Source of the DNA: Sphingobacteriales bacterium
GTDB taxonomy: Bacteria > Bacteroidota > Bacteroidia > Chitinophagales > Chitinophagaceae
Direction: 5' to 3'
Length of the DNA: 64,000 bases
Assembly (NCBI GenBank): GCA_016235125.1
Contig: JACRLZ010000001.1
Coordinates: forward strand, 236,645-300,644
Part shown: positions 1 to 8,768 of the stretch, piece by piece
How the letters are laid out: every line of letters begins with the position of its first letter
How positions within the stretch are numbered: position 1 is the stretch's first letter
Program-made: the position numbers and the translations under genes
The notes under the pieces: model-generated
What the model saw: the letters and a program-made list of their open reading frames with translations, nothing else
What the model was told of the DNA's origin: nothing
Database searches by the model: none

Positions 1-1319
1 GAACTGCTTTTGACCTGCCTATCGCCCTGGGAATACTTGGCGCTTCTGAACAATTACAGAACAAGGATGCACTGGCCAATTATGTTATCATGGGTGAATT
101 ATCATTGGATGGCGAAATCCGTTCCATCAGGGGAGCACTGCCCATTGCCATACAGGCAAGAAAAGAAGGCTTTAAGGGATTAATTGTTCCAATCGTTAAT
201 GCAAAAGAAGCGGGAATGGTTAATAAACTGAATGTTTATGGTGTCAGTCATATTAAAGATGTGATTGCTTTTTTTGAAAATGATGAAAAAGGCATTGAAC
301 CAACAGTCATTAATACAAGAGAAGAATTTTTCCATTCCCAATATGATTTTGAAATTGATTTTGCTGATGTAAAAGGTCAGGAAAATATTAAAAGAGCTTT
401 GGAGATTGCAGCAGCAGGTGGCCATAATGCAATACTGATTGGACCGCCCGGCGCCGGAAAAACCATGCTGGCAAAAAGATTACCAACTATTTTACCGCCA
501 TTAAGTTTACAGGAAGCGTTGGAAACAACAAAAATCCATTCCGTTGCCGGGAAGCTTCCTGAGAATTCAACATTAGTTTCAAAAAGGCCATTTCGTTCAC
601 CGCATCATACTATCTCTGATGTGGCATTGGTTGGCGGAGGAGGCATCCCGCAGCCAGGTGAAATTTCATTAGCACATAACGGTGTTTTGTTTTTGGATGA
701 ATTGCCGGAATTTAAGAGAACAGTTTTGGAAGTGATGCGGCAGCCGATGGAAGAAAGAAGGGTCACTATTTCAAGAGCAAAAGTCGCCGTTGACTTTCCT
801 GCCAGCTTCATGCTCATTGCTTCGATGAACCCATGCCCCTGCGGATTTTATAATCACCCCGAAAGAGAATGTACCTGTCCGCCGGGTGCTGTGCAGAAAT
901 ATTTAAATAAAATTTCCGGGCCTTTGCTTGACAGGATTGATCTGCATGTGGAAGTAACGCCGGTACCCTTTAATGAGCTTTCAACATTAAAACCACAGGA
1001 AAATTCTGCCAGCATCCGTGACAAAGTGATTAAAGCAAGAGAGCGGCAGGAAGAAAGATATAAAAACAACCCGGGTATTTATTGCAATGCGCAAATAAGC
1101 AGCAAGATGCTGAAAGAAATCTGTGTCATCGGCCAGGTGGGAGCCAATTTACTGAAAGCGGCCATGGAAAAATTAAATCTCTCAGCAAGAGCCTATGACC
1201 GTATTTTGAAAGTGTCAAGAACGATTGCTGACCTTTCTCAAAGTGAAGACATCAAACCGGAGCATTTAGCTGAAGCTATTCAATACCGCAGTCTTGACCG
1301 GGAAGGATGGGCTGGGTGA
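1..1319 (+). CDS. yifB: YifB/ComM-family Mg-chelatase-like AAA+ ATPase (5' truncated)
   Basis: AAA+ ATPase of the YifB/ComM family. ComM proteins act as hexameric helicases that promote branch migration during natural transformation; that role is family knowledge, not shown here. The frame is open from the left edge, where nt 3-32 encode the typical TAFDLPIALG stretch, so the N-terminal Lon-like domain is cut by the window. Visible motifs are Walker A GPPGAGKT (nt 441-464), Walker B LFLDELPEF (around nt 690) and a cysteine cluster NPCPCGFYNHPERECTC (around nt 828-880) characteristic of the family. The C-terminus ends with AEAIQYRSLDREGWAG. A degenerate copy of this 3' end recurs at 10096-10153. 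The next gene is convergent and 110 bases away; no clear terminator lies between them. Confidence 0.95.
   Translation, partial: TAFDLPIALGILGASEQLQNKDALANYVIMGELSLDGEIRSIRGALPIAIQARKEGFKGLIVPIVNAKEAGMVNKLNVYGVSHIKDVIAFFENDEKGIEPTVINTREEFFHSQYDFEIDFADVKGQENIKRALEIAAAGGHNAILIGPPGAGKTMLAKRLPTILPPLSLQEALETTKIHSVAGKLPENSTLVSKRPFRSPHHTISDVALVGGGGIPQPGEISLAHNGVLFLDELPEFKRTVLEVMRQPMEERRVTISRAKVAVDFPASFMLIASMNPCPCGFYNHPERECTCPPGAVQKYLNKISGPLLDRIDLHVEVTPVPFNELSTLKPQENSASIRDKVIKARERQEERYKNNPGIYCNAQISSKMLKEICVIGQVGANLLKAAMEKLNLSARAYDRILKVSRTIADLSQSEDIKPEHLAEAIQYRSLDREGWAG
1272..1319 (+). repeat. 3' end of yifB, intact copy of a duplicated segment
   Basis: The last 48 bases of yifB align without gaps to 10106-10153. 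The first 26 positions differ at only three bases, and ATTCAATACCGCA is identical in both. The remaining 22 positions match at about half the sites, and both copies end at the same stop codon position. The pair brackets the block containing the RRE/ATP-grasp operon and is read here as an insertion scar. Confidence 0.7.
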
Positions 1320-1429
1320 TTATACTTACCTAAAAAAAATTGGGTGTAATTATTGAATCAGGCTAAACTCACTTACAACGGACGCTATGTTTTCCCGGCT
1401 CCCGAAAAAGAATATTTATTGTGATCCGG

Positions 1430-2053
1430 TCATTTACATTTATTTAATCCTTCCTTAGCTGATGCATCATCCGGCCTGTTCAGCAAAGCTTTCTCAAATA
1501 ATATTTTCGCCTCCCCGGTTTTACCAAGGTTTAAATAAGTCCATCCGAGCATATTATTAGAATCATAATCGAAAGGATACATGTTTACCAGCAGCTCAAA
1601 ATACTTTGCGGCTATATCATATTTCTTTACTGTATAATAGTTTACCCCAACCCAATAGTTAGCTGTACTGTTGTAAGGATCAATTTTTAATACCTCCTCA
1701 TATTTTTGATATGCCTTATCAAATTGCTTTGCAGCATTGGCCGTTGTTGCAAATCCTAATCTTGCTTCCACGCTGAATTTTTTGAGATCAACAGCTTTCT
1801 GATAATAGTCCAGAGCAGTGGAATACTTCTGGGCGCTGTAGTATAACCAACCTATCCGCAGGTTACATTCGTAACTATCCGCTTTATAAATTTTTTGCAA
1901 ATCGGCAATAGCGCCGGTATAATTGCTTTTTAGTTCGTTTGCATAGCTTTCCCGGAAGGCCTTTTGCATTTGTTCAGCAGTTTGTGCATTTATTACTGAT
2001 GCCCAAACCATAGTAGCAGTAAATACTATTATTCCTTTTTTTAAAAATTCCAT
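1430..2053 (-). CDS. secreted tetratricopeptide-repeat protein
   Basis: A 207-residue TPR protein. An N-terminal signal peptide (about residues 1-23, ending VINAQ) directs it to the periplasm. Roughly four or five TPR units follow: residues such as LRIGWLYYSAQKYSTALDYYQKAVDL, then KYEEVLKIDPYNSTANYWVGVNYY, and a final AKILFEKALLNRPDDASAKEGL. It starts inside the last 13 bases of the upstream TPR/barrel gene, so the two are translationally coupled and probably work together. No catalytic residues are visible; a scaffold role is the natural inference. It is the last gene of the minus-strand operon that begins with the GNAT or RRE gene. Confidence 0.85.
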   Translation of the reverse strand: MEFLKKGIIVFTATMVWASVINAQTAEQMQKAFRESYANELKSNYTGAIADLQKIYKADSYECNLRIGWLYYSAQKYSTALDYYQKAVDLKKFSVEARLGFATTANAAKQFDKAYQKYEEVLKIDPYNSTANYWVGVNYYTVKKYDIAAKYFELLVNMYPFDYDSNNMLGWTYLNLGKTGEAKILFEKALLNRPDDASAKEGLNKCK

Positions 2054-3210
2054 ATTAAACCTCCTGTTGTTGAATGTTGATAAAAATAAGTTGATGTTGT
2101 TCGGTACCGTTGTTTTTTTTCAAAATTGTAGTTAACTGTCAGTATTACTTTTTTTGCCAAAAAGATATACATACTGCCGCCTGCCTTAAATTTTTTGGTA
2201 TCTATATCATTGAAAAGATAGAGGGCATCATTATCCAGCAGTACTATATATTGACCTGCAGTTATATTTCCTTCCAGCCAGGTGTTTTTCAGGATTTCAA
2301 CCCCTGCTACCTGAGTCAGGATAAAATTTTTACCATAAGATGCCCTGGTGATGGTATAGAGTTTCATATTGCCAAGGGGATAAGCAGTGATAGCTGCGTC
2401 AAACTGATTGTAAGCGCTGTCCCCGATACTGGCAACATGAACCAATCCCTGCAGGTGCACATACGGTGTGGCGTATTTAACCCCGCCAAACCCTGCGAAA
2501 TTGTTATACTTAAAATTATTAAAGGGAGTATAGATGTAATGAAGTCCCCCTATTAACGAGAGCTTTCCGCTGGCGGCAAAAATTAGTTTCGCATAGTATT
2601 CTTTCTGGGCGATATTAATATTATTGTTGTTTGTAACGGCAGTTAATTTTGGCTCACTGATTATTTGATTATAAAAACCAGCCACCTGCTGTAATTCTAA
2701 CCGATAACCCAATTGCACATTTAACCCCAATCTCCCAAATTGAGCATTCCCCCTGCTGACTAAGTCCGGCGCCTTATAGCTGTATTCCATGTTTATGGCT
2801 GAGAGTTTATATTTAATAATTTTTTCAGATTCCCTTGTCTCTTCCGGCATTTTGCCCGCATAAAATCTTGCAGCAGTGATATTGTTCAGGTACAAATTAT
2901 TCAGGTAAGCGTAATACAAGGCTGTATAGTTTTGCTTGTCATTGTCATAAACATTTTCATATTGCTTAAGACTCTCACTGTATTTGCCAAGAGCAAAAGC
3001 TGCATACCCCATCCGCATTCTCAATAAAGGAAAATCAGTTCCCTCAGCAATGGAGGTTTTTCCATATTCCAGCAATTCCTTCCATTTTTTTTCATTATAC
3101 AATTGTAGCGAATTTATAGCTGCTTTCTGTTCATTAGGTTTTCCCTGTGCAAAAACAATAGCGCTGAACAGGCACCCCATCCACAGTAATATTATCCTTT
3201 TGGCGTACAT
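2041..3210 (-). CDS. TPR plus outer-membrane beta-barrel protein
   Basis: A 389-residue protein with signal peptide (residues 1-22, ending VFAQG), a TPR-like N-terminal third (about 25-130, e.g. RMRMGYAAFALGKYSESLKQYE) and a C-terminal part of alternating hydrophobic/polar strands ending in a terminal aromatic, TTGGLIWNF, as in outer-membrane barrels. The order periplasmic TPR then barrel recalls exopolysaccharide exporters such as PgaA or BcsC, though this protein is much shorter. It overlaps the upstream transporter/peptidase gene by 19 bases and the downstream TPR gene by 13. The likely role, by inference, is the outer-membrane exit or anchor for whatever this operon makes. No closer family was recognised. 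Confidence 0.8.
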   Translation of the reverse strand: MYAKRIILLWMGCLFSAIVFAQGKPNEQKAAINSLQLYNEKKWKELLEYGKTSIAEGTDFPLLRMRMGYAAFALGKYSESLKQYENVYDNDKQNYTALYYAYLNNLYLNNITAARFYAGKMPEETRESEKIIKYKLSAINMEYSYKAPDLVSRGNAQFGRLGLNVQLGYRLELQQVAGFYNQIISEPKLTAVTNNNNINIAQKEYYAKLIFAASGKLSLIGGLHYIYTPFNNFKYNNFAGFGGVKYATPYVHLQGLVHVASIGDSAYNQFDAAITAYPLGNMKLYTITRASYGKNFILTQVAGVEILKNTWLEGNITAGQYIVLLDNDALYLFNDIDTKKFKAGGSMYIFLAKKVILTVNYNFEKKQRYRTTSTYFYQHSTTGGLIWNF

Positions 3211-5384
3211 ATAGCTTTGATGTTTTTATTGTTTTTTAAAAAAGTAAATGATTTAATTGCCTGGTCTTTTATTTCAATAAGAGATTCCATTTTTATTTTT
3301 TTCAACGTAAAATATTGAAGTATTTGCCTGCCGGATATGGTTATTGCACTGTCAAAAATATCCGTTGAGGTGATCCTGTTCTCAGATTCGTAATGCAACC
3401 TGTTGAAAATATAAAAAGGGGCCACAAAATCCTGCAACCATTTACCCGGGTTGTTTTTACTGAATTGCAATGGAAACTTATCCTTAATAACAACAGGGGC
3501 TTCGGTTGACAGGCAAATTTTATAACAGCTCAGATAAAAATAATAGAGCAAGCTATTACGGTCCCCATAAAAAGAAATAAAGTAAAATACATTATTCAGT
3601 CGGTTGAAATAAGCAACCGCTTTCGTCTGATAACAATAAATGTAACTATTATTACAGGCATCTGTAAATACTTCCCAGGTACTGTCTGCATAGCCGTCAG
3701 CAGACACTTCTACCCTGTATCCCGGTAAAAATTCAAAAGCTTTTACCAGGTTTTCATTTGCAATAACATTACTTATAAACTCTGTTTCAGCAGGAATTTT
3801 AAACTCCGCTATATCTGTTTCCTGGTTTTTATTTATTTTATAGGATGCAAATGGATAGTAAATTGTTTTACTGCCCACATAAGGCGTACCCTGAACCTGG
3901 AAGTGCAGGTGAGGTTCAGGCGAACGGCCTGAATTTCCACAGGCCGCCACCACTTCACCTTGCTTTACATAATCCCCAACATTTACTTTAAAAGAATTTT
4001 TTCGTAAATGGCACATTTTGGTATATAAACCTTCGGCATGTTTGATAATGATAGTATTGCCCCAGTTTTGTTGTTGATTTATTTTGCCTATTTCATTGTC
4101 CTCTATGTAATCAATAATTTCATAAACAAATCCATTGGCAGGCGCTAAGACAGGTTTATTATAACAATAAAAGTTTTCAGGCTTAGTGGCATAATGGGTA
4201 TATGTTTTCATTTCAGAATCCACAATTACAAAGTCCAGTGCTTTACTCCAGTCTCCTTTGTGAGTGATGTTCCCGTCATAACCCTGCGACACGATCCACT
4301 GCCCCAGGAATGGCAATTGTAAATGAAAATATTTTCCGTAAGCAGTCCGCTCTTTGGCGCTTAAATAATTGTATAAATTCTTTTCGGGTGAGTACAACTG
4401 CAGCGGCGACAGCACTATCCTTCCTTTTTGCTGCTTAATGGAAAAAAAGAAAATCATGATTATTGTTACAAAGCAAAAAGGCAGCGAATAAACGGGCAGT
4501 TGAAATAAGCCGGTGATTTTACTGAGCGATATGACAATGATAAATGTTATTGGCACGCAGATAAGAGCCCATAAATAAGAGTGTAAAGAAGGTATAACAA
4601 AAAAACTTCCAATGGCAACCGTAACCATGATAAAGTTTGCTCCCAGCAAATAATAATTGATGCCATTGTCATAGGCGTGTACAATATCATTAAACAGAAC
4701 GGAGGTGATAAACCCTGCAATCAATAAAGTAATGCCGATCCTGCTGTGCAGCAATAACCCGATGAAAATAATAATACCGGCCAGCACATTATCCTGAAAG
4801 AATAATGAACTTAACGATTTGAAGAAAGTAATAATTAAAGGATGCACCGGCAAGTTTTCAAAAAACATCATGAAATTCACTAATGATTTGTCGCCGATGG
4901 CATACATTTCATTTATCCAATAAATATTTCTTGTGGTTAAATCAATAGCCGCAAACTCCCGGGAAACCATTATGACCAGCCAAAAACATAATACAAAAGG
5001 AATCGCCAGGAAGGGCAATCCCTTTTTGCTTAAAATATTCCATAATACAGCTGAAATAATAACAGAAAGCAGCACTGCCAGAAAAAGCAATAACCAGAAA
5101 GCCATTCCCGGATTATAGAATGTTCCCATTCCAATACCTATCAACAGTGCATTATAACTAAACAAACCCTTATGAATTCCTGCCCTGTTTAGTCCTGCAG
5201 AAGATGAAAAGAATATGGCAAGAATAACAGCAGCCAATCCGGACAAACCTGCAAATGGTTTGAAGAAAGTAACTATCAACAGCATTACACCCAACAGCCT
5301 GCTATTTGAAAAAAACAGGATGGAATAGCTGTTTAATATTTCATCTGTAAAAGGATAAACAATATTTTTGAAAATCTTATTCAA
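3192..5384 (-). CDS. urea-transporter-like channel fused to M23 peptidase
   Basis: A 730-residue fusion. Residues about 20-315 are a urea transporter (PF03253-type) domain: FFSNSRLLGVMLLI near 24-37, FFQDNVLAGIIIFIGLLLHSR near 195-215, and both copies of the family LPxxTxPF motif, here LPFLAIPF (123-130) and LPVYSLPF (296-303). The motif threonine is Ala in the first copy and Ser in the second, so the substrate may not be urea. Residues about 360-500 are a LytM/M23 peptidase domain with H375, D384, H459 and PHLHF (491-495), consistent with an active zinc site. A further 200 residues with no recognised domain follow. Start is TTG at 5384, two bases after the upstream stop; no ATG exists before residue 34. 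Coupled to its neighbours on both sides. Confidence 0.85.
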   Translation of the reverse strand: MNKIFKNIVYPFTDEILNSYSILFFSNSRLLGVMLLIVTFFKPFAGLSGLAAVILAIFFSSSAGLNRAGIHKGLFSYNALLIGIGMGTFYNPGMAFWLLLFLAVLLSVIISAVLWNILSKKGLPFLAIPFVLCFWLVIMVSREFAAIDLTTRNIYWINEMYAIGDKSLVNFMMFFENLPVHPLIITFFKSLSSLFFQDNVLAGIIIFIGLLLHSRIGITLLIAGFITSVLFNDIVHAYDNGINYYLLGANFIMVTVAIGSFFVIPSLHSYLWALICVPITFIIVISLSKITGLFQLPVYSLPFCFVTIIMIFFFSIKQQKGRIVLSPLQLYSPEKNLYNYLSAKERTAYGKYFHLQLPFLGQWIVSQGYDGNITHKGDWSKALDFVIVDSEMKTYTHYATKPENFYCYNKPVLAPANGFVYEIIDYIEDNEIGKINQQQNWGNTIIIKHAEGLYTKMCHLRKNSFKVNVGDYVKQGEVVAACGNSGRSPEPHLHFQVQGTPYVGSKTIYYPFASYKINKNQETDIAEFKIPAETEFISNVIANENLVKAFEFLPGYRVEVSADGYADSTWEVFTDACNNSYIYCYQTKAVAYFNRLNNVFYFISFYGDRNSLLYYFYLSCYKICLSTEAPVVIKDKFPLQFSKNNPGKWLQDFVAPFYIFNRLHYESENRITSTDIFDSAITISGRQILQYFTLKKIKMESLIEIKDQAIKSFTFLKNNKNIKAICTPKG

Positions 5385-5386
5385 TG

Positions 5387-6736
5387 TTATTTTTGGGTAC
5401 TTAAATGTTCAGGCACTATTTCCAGTTGTTCCATGTACTCAGGGTTTTCTGCTTTACGGATAATGTGTGTTCTGCCATTTGTATCAATTAAAACAATATT
5501 GGGGCGCATGGCAATAAACTGCATCCACTGTGTCATATTGTAAGCACCCACTTTATGCACCACTACATGATCTCCGCGGTTTAATAATGGCAGGCTCACA
5601 TTTTCCCTGACAACATCAATATTCATACACAGCGGGCCATACATTACCGCCTCTTCATTAAACTGAGAGGCTTCCTGCGCCGGGCTTATCTTATGGTCGT
5701 ACCAAAATGAGGTAAACATAATATTTACACCAAAATCCATTATAACAGCTTTCCTTCCATCGCTTAGCTTTTTATTTGCCAGCACCGAGCCCAGCAGGTA
5801 ACCTGCATCATCTATCAATACCCGGCCACTTTCAAGAATTAATAATGGCAACTCCCCGGTCTTAAAGCCATAACTAAGTATTGTAGTTGTTATTACTTCT
5901 GCAAACTCATCTACCGTTGGTGTTTGTACCAAACCCATGGCCCCCTTGAGTGTGTTTGCACTTGGAAAACCGCCTCCCATATCTATATATCTGATAGTGG
6001 TATTTAATTGACTTTTACAATTCATTGCTAAATCGCAAAGTTTAGATGCAGCCACCCCATAGGCTGCTGAACTAAGCATATATGTGCCAATGTGTGCATG
6101 TAAGCCCACCAATTGCAGTTTGTCCGATTCTGCAATTTTATTTAATGCCTGCCAGGCTTGCCCGTTTTCGTAATTAAATCCAAACCTGTCCCACATCGGG
6201 TAAATACCGGTATCCATATTTACCCGGATGGCCACCCTTGCTTTTTTATTTATTTGCCTGCATATATCTGTCAGCAAATACAGCTCTTCAAAATGATCTA
6301 TGTGAATTAATGAATCATTTTCAACAGCTAATTTTAATTCATCTGCATTCTTATCAGGGCCATTAAAAATTATCTGACTGCCGGGTACGCCATTGCGCAA
6401 TGCTTTTTTATATTCAAACCCACTCACTACTTCCGCCCAGCTCCCTTCCTGATGAAAAATTTTGCAAACAGCATTGTTATAATGTGTTTTATAACTCCAG
6501 GCAAACTGGACTTTTGGATAACGGGTACTAAATGCCCTTACTGCGGATTGGTAATTGTGCCTCATCCTTTGCTCACTCAAAACAAACACCGGGCTGCCAT
6601 ATTCACTGATAATCTGTTTTACCGCCACAGCATCAATATGCGTAACCGGGGTAAATTCATTTTGCCCCCCGGATTTATCCATCATCCCCGCACTCATTTT
6701 TTTTAAAAAAGGTCTTTCGTATTTTAATTTTTCCAT
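5387..6736 (-). CDS. PLP-dependent decarboxylase-like enzyme (DAP/Orn/Arg decarboxylase fold III)
   Basis: A 449-residue member of the alanine-racemase-fold decarboxylases (LysA/SpeA/SpeC-type). Visible elements: probable PLP lysine K83 in WSYKTHYN, HAHIGT (213-218), phosphate-binding DMGGGFP (252-258), ESGRVLIDDAGYL (302-314), and the C-terminal substrate/active-site segment YGPLC (C370) with GAYN (398-401). The usual YAxKAN sequence is replaced by SYKTHYN, so it is a diverged branch whose substrate cannot be named. The extra N-terminus before the fold carries YERPFLKKMSAG (6-17), a YxxPxL motif like that in RiPP leader peptides bound by PqqD-type RRE proteins; such a protein is encoded two genes upstream. 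Followed after two bases by the transporter/peptidase gene. Confidence 0.85.
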   Translation of the reverse strand: MEKLKYERPFLKKMSAGMMDKSGGQNEFTPVTHIDAVAVKQIISEYGSPVFVLSEQRMRHNYQSAVRAFSTRYPKVQFAWSYKTHYNNAVCKIFHQEGSWAEVVSGFEYKKALRNGVPGSQIIFNGPDKNADELKLAVENDSLIHIDHFEELYLLTDICRQINKKARVAIRVNMDTGIYPMWDRFGFNYENGQAWQALNKIAESDKLQLVGLHAHIGTYMLSSAAYGVAASKLCDLAMNCKSQLNTTIRYIDMGGGFPSANTLKGAMGLVQTPTVDEFAEVITTTILSYGFKTGELPLLILESGRVLIDDAGYLLGSVLANKKLSDGRKAVIMDFGVNIMFTSFWYDHKISPAQEASQFNEEAVMYGPLCMNIDVVRENVSLPLLNRGDHVVVHKVGAYNMTQWMQFIAMRPNIVLIDTNGRTHIIRKAENPEYMEQLEIVPEHLSTQK

Positions 6737-6808
6737 ATCCCTGAGTTATTTCAAGATATTAGTCAGTTCTTTTACCCTGACAAACATTTACTATTTCAAT
6801 ATTTTCAA

Positions 6809-7861
6809 CTATAATTGCCCAAAGGCGCTGAATTGCTGAAACCTGGAAACATCTACAACTAAATCCCAGGCATAACGAATAAATAATTTCCCTGCATCAT
6901 AATCAGTAAATGGTTCCACTTTTTCACCCAATGCCATTTTTACCAATGAAGCCGGCTGGTTCTGCCCTGCACCTGCACTTAAATATATCCATGCAGGAAA
7001 GCGGGGATTAATTTCCATTATATATAACTCGTCATCGGCTGTCCGCATCACCTCCAGCTCAAAGCCGCCCCGCCATTTGGTAACAGCAATAAATTTTTTG
7101 GCCAATTCTATCAACGAATCATCCTGTAAAGTAATACCTGCCCAGGCTTTTCCCTTATCGGTTATATAGAGTTTCTTCATTGGTATAATACTGATGGCAT
7201 TCCCTTCACCATCACCCAATGCCGCAATGTTTATCTCTGTGCCTTGTATGAACTGCTGTACGATAATCGGCAACCCCCATTTGGCGCTTATTTTTAAAAA
7301 AGCTTTTTGCGCCTGCTCAAGTGTGTAGGCGACAACTGCTTCATAAAATTTTCCTTTTACTACTAAAGGATACCCAAACTCCTCCTCGATTAATGAAAGG
7401 TCATTAATGCTGTATATGGCCCTGTCTTTCGGCACAAAAAAATTATTTTTTTGACCAAATGAATATAAATTCAGCTTATCCCTGGCATCAAACATTTCAA
7501 AGCTGGGTAAAAAAGAGTGGATGCCCAATGATTTTAGCCGGGGAGCTATCGTAATAAAATTGTATAACTCTGCATCGAAATTCGGGATGATGACATCAAT
7601 CTTTTCTTTCCCGTGGATACCTTTAATAACGTTGAATAATACTTCAGCGCCGGCAGCAGGATATGATATCTGATACGTTTTATCACAGATGCCATCCATA
7701 TAAATTCCGGGCTCCAGGTTTTCATATGCCAGGCCAATGATGCGTACAGGCCGGCCTATCCCTTCCCGTATGGCACGAATGACAGCTACACCGGGGCCGG
7801 GACTGTCAATTGCATTTAAACCAGTGACAGCAACTACAAGAGCAGATGATTTTCCGGGCAT
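6809..7861 (-). CDS. ATP-grasp ligase
   Basis: A 350-residue ATP-grasp enzyme of the carbamoyl-phosphate-synthetase-like type, expected to activate a carboxylate as acyl phosphate and join it to an amine or thiol. A Rossmann-like N-terminal part carries GLNAIDSPGPG (14-24). ATP-binding lysines are likely K129 (RDKL) and K169 (LVVKGK). QQFIQGTEIN (202-211) is the linker to adenine, and the metal/phosphate site is FELEV (267-271) with YIMEINPRFPAW (280-291: E283, N285, R287). All key residues look intact. It follows the RRE gene after 18 bases. With a decarboxylase-like enzyme downstream, amide-bond formation on an amino-acid or peptide substrate is a reasonable but unproven inference. Confidence 0.9.
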   Translation of the reverse strand: MPGKSSALVVAVTGLNAIDSPGPGVAVIRAIREGIGRPVRIIGLAYENLEPGIYMDGICDKTYQISYPAAGAEVLFNVIKGIHGKEKIDVIIPNFDAELYNFITIAPRLKSLGIHSFLPSFEMFDARDKLNLYSFGQKNNFFVPKDRAIYSINDLSLIEEEFGYPLVVKGKFYEAVVAYTLEQAQKAFLKISAKWGLPIIVQQFIQGTEINIAALGDGEGNAISIIPMKKLYITDKGKAWAGITLQDDSLIELAKKFIAVTKWRGGFELEVMRTADDELYIMEINPRFPAWIYLSAGAGQNQPASLVKMALGEKVEPFTDYDAGKLFIRYAWDLVVDVSRFQQFSAFGQL

Positions 7862-7879
7862 TATTTTTCAGGTAATTTT

Positions 7880-8119
7880 TCAGGAAGTCAATAAATTATT
7901 TTCCTTCAGGGTATTTATAAATTCATTCAGATCTTTTTCAATAGTTGATTTATCCGTATCATACATAGCAAACAAGCTTCTTTTGATTTCATTCAGCGAT
8001 TTGCCCTCCTTCATCATCTGGATAATAGCCGCCGCTATTGGGTTGGTGCTGTAAGAGTCGCCTGTTGCAGGGTTAAACACAAACCCTAATTCATTGGTGG
8101 CTATATTTTTTTTAATCAT
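7880..8119 (-). CDS. stand-alone PqqD-like peptide-binding (RRE) protein
   Basis: A 79-residue protein matching the PqqD winged-helix fold over its whole length: a beta segment GFVFNPATGDSYSTN (12-26), helix PIAAAIIQMMKEGKS, then EIKRSLFAMYD and a final helix IEKDLNEFINTLKENNLL. PqqD-like domains are RiPP recognition elements that bind leader peptides and present them to modifying enzymes. It lies immediately before an ATP-grasp gene and two genes before an enzyme that bears a leader-like YxxPxL tail. No separate precursor peptide was found with confidence next to it. Family assignment rests on pattern only. Confidence 0.8.
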   Translation of the reverse strand: MIKKNIATNELGFVFNPATGDSYSTNPIAAAIIQMMKEGKSLNEIKRSLFAMYDTDKSTIEKDLNEFINTLKENNLLTS

Positions 8120-8159
8120 ACTATTACTTTAAAACAACTATATGCATTTAGCGGATGTA

Positions 8160-8666
8160 TCAATATATCTTTTGCTTTACCCAAAAAAAATTGTCAACCA
8201 GGTAGTCATTTTTTAATACGCCTTTTCTTGAAACTGTTTCAAGAAAGTAACCGTTCTTTTCCAGCACCCGCATACTTGATTTGTTATATTCAAATACTTC
8301 AGCAACAATTCTGTTAATGGCAAATGTTTCAAAAACATAGCCCGTCATCAACCGAACGGCTTCGGTGGCAATTCCTTTACCCCAAAAAGGTTCTGCAATC
8401 CAGTATCCGAGTTCTACATTCATTTTATATACATCGCTTTTTAAGATAATCCCGATCCCACCTGTTAAATTCAATCCATCAATGATTGCAAAGTTCTGTA
8501 CCGGGGATACACCAGCCTGGGCAGCTATAAACTTTTCGGCCTCCTCAATAGTATAAGGATGAGGGATATAATCCCTCATGTTGTTCCATATTTTAATATT
8601 ATTAAAGTAAGATGTCAGCAAATCAGCATCTTCTGCCAGCCAGGGCCGTATTGAAATGCTGCTCAT
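8160..8666 (-). CDS. GNAT acetyltransferase (RimJ/RimL type)
   Basis: A 168-residue GNAT protein of the RimJ/RimL group, which transfer acetyl groups from acetyl-CoA to N-terminal or side-chain amines. Visible are the N-terminal SIRPWLAEDADLL, the central LGYWIAEPFWGKGIATEAVRLM (the acetyl-CoA pyrophosphate loop, WGKGIATEA) and NRIVAEVFEYNKSSMRVLEKNGY, the standard C-terminal signature. It ends 40 bases before the RRE gene in the same orientation and may be co-transcribed as the first gene of the operon; a candidate promoter lies 103-110 bases upstream. Whether it acts on the operon product or is only a neighbour cannot be told from sequence. Confidence 0.88.
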   Translation of the reverse strand: MSSISIRPWLAEDADLLTSYFNNIKIWNNMRDYIPHPYTIEEAEKFIAAQAGVSPVQNFAIIDGLNLTGGIGIILKSDVYKMNVELGYWIAEPFWGKGIATEAVRLMTGYVFETFAINRIVAEVFEYNKSSMRVLEKNGYFLETVSRKGVLKNDYLVDNFFWVKQKIY

Positions 8667-8768
8667 AATCCCGCTACGACTTTTAACTGATCAGATAGTT
8701 TAATACGGCACATTTTTCAGGTAATTTAGTATTTTATTCTCCATCGGTGCAGATCAATCCTTATCATT

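Noticed and set aside
2110..2556. 148-codon plus-strand frame opposite the TPR-barrel gene
   Set aside because: Antisense shadow; the minus-strand gene has signal peptide, TPR pattern and operon overlaps.
8700..8744. A 14-codon minus-strand frame (MENKILNYLKNVPY) as a RiPP precursor for the operon
   Set aside because: It is close behind the candidate promoter, but so short a frame is expected by chance, it has no ribosome-binding site and no YxxPxL motif.
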